Source: DASPTB01 sp035623615 (GTDB taxonomy: Bacteria > Actinomycetota > UBA4738). From it: a stretch of DNA of 6,934 nucleotides. The stretch is from the NCBI GenBank assembly GCA_035623615.1, contig DASPTB010000037.1:1-6934 (forward strand), in the 5' to 3' direction. The notes beneath the pieces were generated by a model. The model was not told where the DNA came from. It saw only the letters and a list, made by a program, of their open reading frames with translations, and did not search any database. The position numbers and the translations under genes are program-made. Of the stretch, positions 5,339 to 6,934 are shown piece by piece. Every line of letters begins with the position of its first letter. The stretch's first letter is position 1.

Positions 5339-6774
5339 TCGACGTCGCCCGGCAAGCGGTCGAGGCTGCCCGAACGGCAGGGGCCGACTACGCCGACGCA
5401 CGCATGGTCACTGAAGAAGAGGAATCCCTCAGCGTCCGCAACCAGGAGATGGAGGGCATCGACCGCTCGCTCTCCCAGGGCCTCGGCATTCGCGTGCTGA
5501 CCGGCGGCTACTGGGGGTTCGCGGCCACCGCGCGGCTGGACGACGCCGAGATCGCACGCACCGCCTCGCTCGCCGTCGAGATCGCCCGTGCCGCGTCGCG
5601 CCTCCCGATGGAACCAGTCCGGCTCGCCGAGGTCGAACCGGTGACGGCGTCGTGGTCGACCCCCGTGCGCGAGGACCCCTTCCTGGTCGAGCTCGACGAG
5701 AAGGTCGCGCTGCTGATGGAAGCGAGCCGGCGGGGCCAGGGAGTGGCGGGCGTCGCGTTCTCGGAAGCCTTGATGGACCTGTACCGGCGCCGGACGTTTT
5801 TCGCCTCGAGCGAGGGCGCGGCCATCGAGCAGACCGTCGTTCACTCCGGCGGCGGGCTCGAGATCACGGCGATCGAGGCCTCGGAGATGCAGCAGCGCTC
5901 GTTCCCCAACTCGTTCCGAGGTCACATCCTCGCGGCGGGCTACGAGCACATCCGGACGCTCGGGCTGACCGAGGAAGCCGAGCGCGTCGCGTCCGAGGCC
6001 GTCCGGCTGCTGTCCGCGCCGGACTGCCCCAGCCAGGAGACGACCCTCGTCCTCGACGCGTCGCAGGTGATCCTGCAGATGCACGAGTCCATCGGGCACC
6101 CGGTCGAACTCGACCGCGTGCTGGGAATGGAGGAGGCCTACGCCGGGACGTCGTTCCTCTCGCCGGACGATCGCGGCAAGCTCCGGTACGGCAGCGACAA
6201 GGTGACCGTCGTCGCCGACGCCACGCTCCCCGGCGGGCTCGGAACCTTCGCCTTCGACGACGAGGGCGTGCCGGCGGAGCGCGTCGTCCTGATCGAAGAC
6301 GGCGTGTTCGAGCGATTCATCTCGAGCCGCGAGACGGCGCCGGTCATCGGCGAACGGTCGAGCGGCTCGATGCGCGCCGACGGCTGGCAGAGCCTCCCGC
6401 TCATCCGCATGACGAACATCAATCTCGAGCCCCGCGAGGGAACGCTCGGCGAGATCATCGGCGACACCAAGGATGGCATCTACATGGACACGAACCAGTC
6501 GTGGTCGATCGACGACAAGCGCGTCAACTTCCAGTTCGGATGCGAGGCGGCGTGGCGCATCAAGGACGGCAAGCTCACCGAGATGTACCGGAACCCGAAC
6601 TACACGGGCATCACGACCGAGTTCTGGGGATCCTGCGACGCGGTCGGCGGGCGCGACGAGTGGAAGGTCTACGGGACGCCCAACTGCGGCAAGGGCCAGC
6701 CGAGCCAGGTCGCCCGCGTCGGGCACGCCGCGCCGCCGGCGAGGTTCCGCGGCGTCCGGGTCGGGGTGCGCTGA
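5335..6774 (+). CDS. tldD: Metalloprotease subunit TldD
   Basis: 479 residues, almost the same length as E. coli TldD (481). TldD is the zinc-bearing half of the TldD/TldE (PmbA) heterodimer, a cytosolic protease that degrades or trims unfolded peptides; in E. coli it matures microcin B17 and is linked to CcdA breakdown. The HExxxH motif is at H250-E251-H255 in QMHESIGHPVELDR, and the third metal ligand is expected at C451 in PNCGKGQPSQV, as in TldD. The N-terminal domain (1-230) contains the usual VRNQEMEG and GLGIRVLTGGYWGFAAT stretches. All key residues are present. The gene starts with GTG, divergent from the SDR gene with 186 bp between, and is followed after one base by the tldE start, so the two subunits are surely co-transcribed and probably translationally coupled. 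Confidence 0.95.
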   Translation: MIDVARQAVEAARTAGADYADARMVTEEEESLSVRNQEMEGIDRSLSQGLGIRVLTGGYWGFAATARLDDAEIARTASLAVEIARAASRLPMEPVRLAEVEPVTASWSTPVREDPFLVELDEKVALLMEASRRGQGVAGVAFSEALMDLYRRRTFFASSEGAAIEQTVVHSGGGLEITAIEASEMQQRSFPNSFRGHILAAGYEHIRTLGLTEEAERVASEAVRLLSAPDCPSQETTLVLDASQVILQMHESIGHPVELDRVLGMEEAYAGTSFLSPDDRGKLRYGSDKVTVVADATLPGGLGTFAFDDEGVPAERVVLIEDGVFERFISSRETAPVIGERSSGSMRADGWQSLPLIRMTNINLEPREGTLGEIIGDTKDGIYMDTNQSWSIDDKRVNFQFGCEAAWRIKDGKLTEMYRNPNYTGITTEFWGSCDAVGGRDEWKVYGTPNCGKGQPSQVARVGHAAPPARFRGVRVGVR

Positions 6775-6775
6775 C

Positions 6776-6934
6776 GTGGCGGGCCTGATCGGACCCGACG
6801 ACGTCCGTGCCGTCGCCGACGCCGCGCTCGAGGCCGCGGGAGCCGACGCCGTCGAGGTGCTCCTGATGCACGAGTGGGGCGGGCTGACGCGCTTCGCCAA
6901 CTCGTCCATCCATCAGAGCACCTGGCGCGAGGAC
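6776..6934 (+). CDS. tldE: TldE/PmbA-like protease subunit, N-terminal part (runs off window)
   Basis: The first 53 codons only. The GTG at 6776 follows the tldD stop after a single C. The visible protein ends with the segment LTRFANSSIHQS, a hallmark of the N-terminal domain of the TldD/PmbA superfamily, where it binds substrate along the edge of the fold. Its position directly after tldD makes it the TldE (PmbA) partner, which lacks the zinc motif and forms the peptide channel with TldD. The absence of the zinc motif cannot be checked here. No clear ribosome binding site precedes it, which suggests re-initiation by ribosomes finishing tldD. Confidence 0.85.
   Translation, partial: MAGLIGPDDVRAVADAALEAAGADAVEVLLMHEWGGLTRFANSSIHQSTWRED

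Noticed and set aside
5149..6909. Minus-strand open frame opposite tldD, continuous with the SDR frame (901 codons in all)
   Set aside because: It is antisense to a clearly real tldD with complete active-site motifs. The translation is Arg/Asp/Ala/Val-rich without family features, and the SDR Rossmann fold starts exactly at the ATG 5148 with a ribosome binding site.
1..6934. CRISPR arrays, tRNA genes, insertion sequences, phage or defence genes
   Set aside because: I looked for repeat-spacer periodicity, tRNA-like cloverleaf arms, transposase motifs and terminal inverted repeats and found none.

Overview
This is a GC-rich window with eight protein-coding genes, two of them cut by the window edges. 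It has no RNA genes, mobile elements or CRISPR arrays that I can see. The source is most likely an actinobacterium (Actinomycetota), probably a poorly studied or uncultured lineage. The reasons are the strong G/C bias at third codon positions, frequent GTG starts, TAnnnT-type -10 boxes, a DUF5319-family protein (a family I know only from Actinomycetota), and an SDR of the type common in actinobacterial acyl-CoA/steroid catabolism. The assignment to phylum is inference; I cannot place it more finely.

Layout, left to right. At 3-527 (+) is the C-terminal part of an ATP-dependent DNA ligase, ending in a Lys/Arg/Ala-rich histone-like tail. Its 3' end overlaps by 32 bp, tail to tail, the end of a minus-strand block. 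Read in the direction of transcription (right to left), that block is: an SDR oxidoreductase (5148-4204); a metal-dependent amidohydrolase coupled to it by a GTGA overlap (4207-3020); a 116-bp gap with a possible promoter; a divergent RmuC-like protein (2903-1890); a 61-bp gap that may hold a leaderless promoter; a PIG-L/LmbE deacetylase (1828-1121); and a DUF5319 protein with an added zinc ribbon (1098-496). To the right, 5149-5334 is a divergent promoter region, followed on the plus strand by tldD (5335-6774) and, after one base, the start of tldE/pmbA (6776 to the window end).

How the genes may work together. TldD and TldE form one heterodimeric metalloprotease. The SDR and amidohydrolase are translationally coupled and so probably share a pathway, but no substrate can be read from the sequence. 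RmuC, PIG-L and the DUF5319 protein form a loose same-strand cluster without an obvious common function. Most of the window looks like ordinary actinobacterial chromosome. The parts I would look at again are the tldD leader (a hairpin plus a tiny Ser/Gly-rich ORF overlapping the tldD start), the pairing of TldD/E with a dipeptidase-like amidohydrolase, the zinc-ribbon version of DUF5319, and the basic tail of the ligase. No gene-free stretch exceeds 300 bases.
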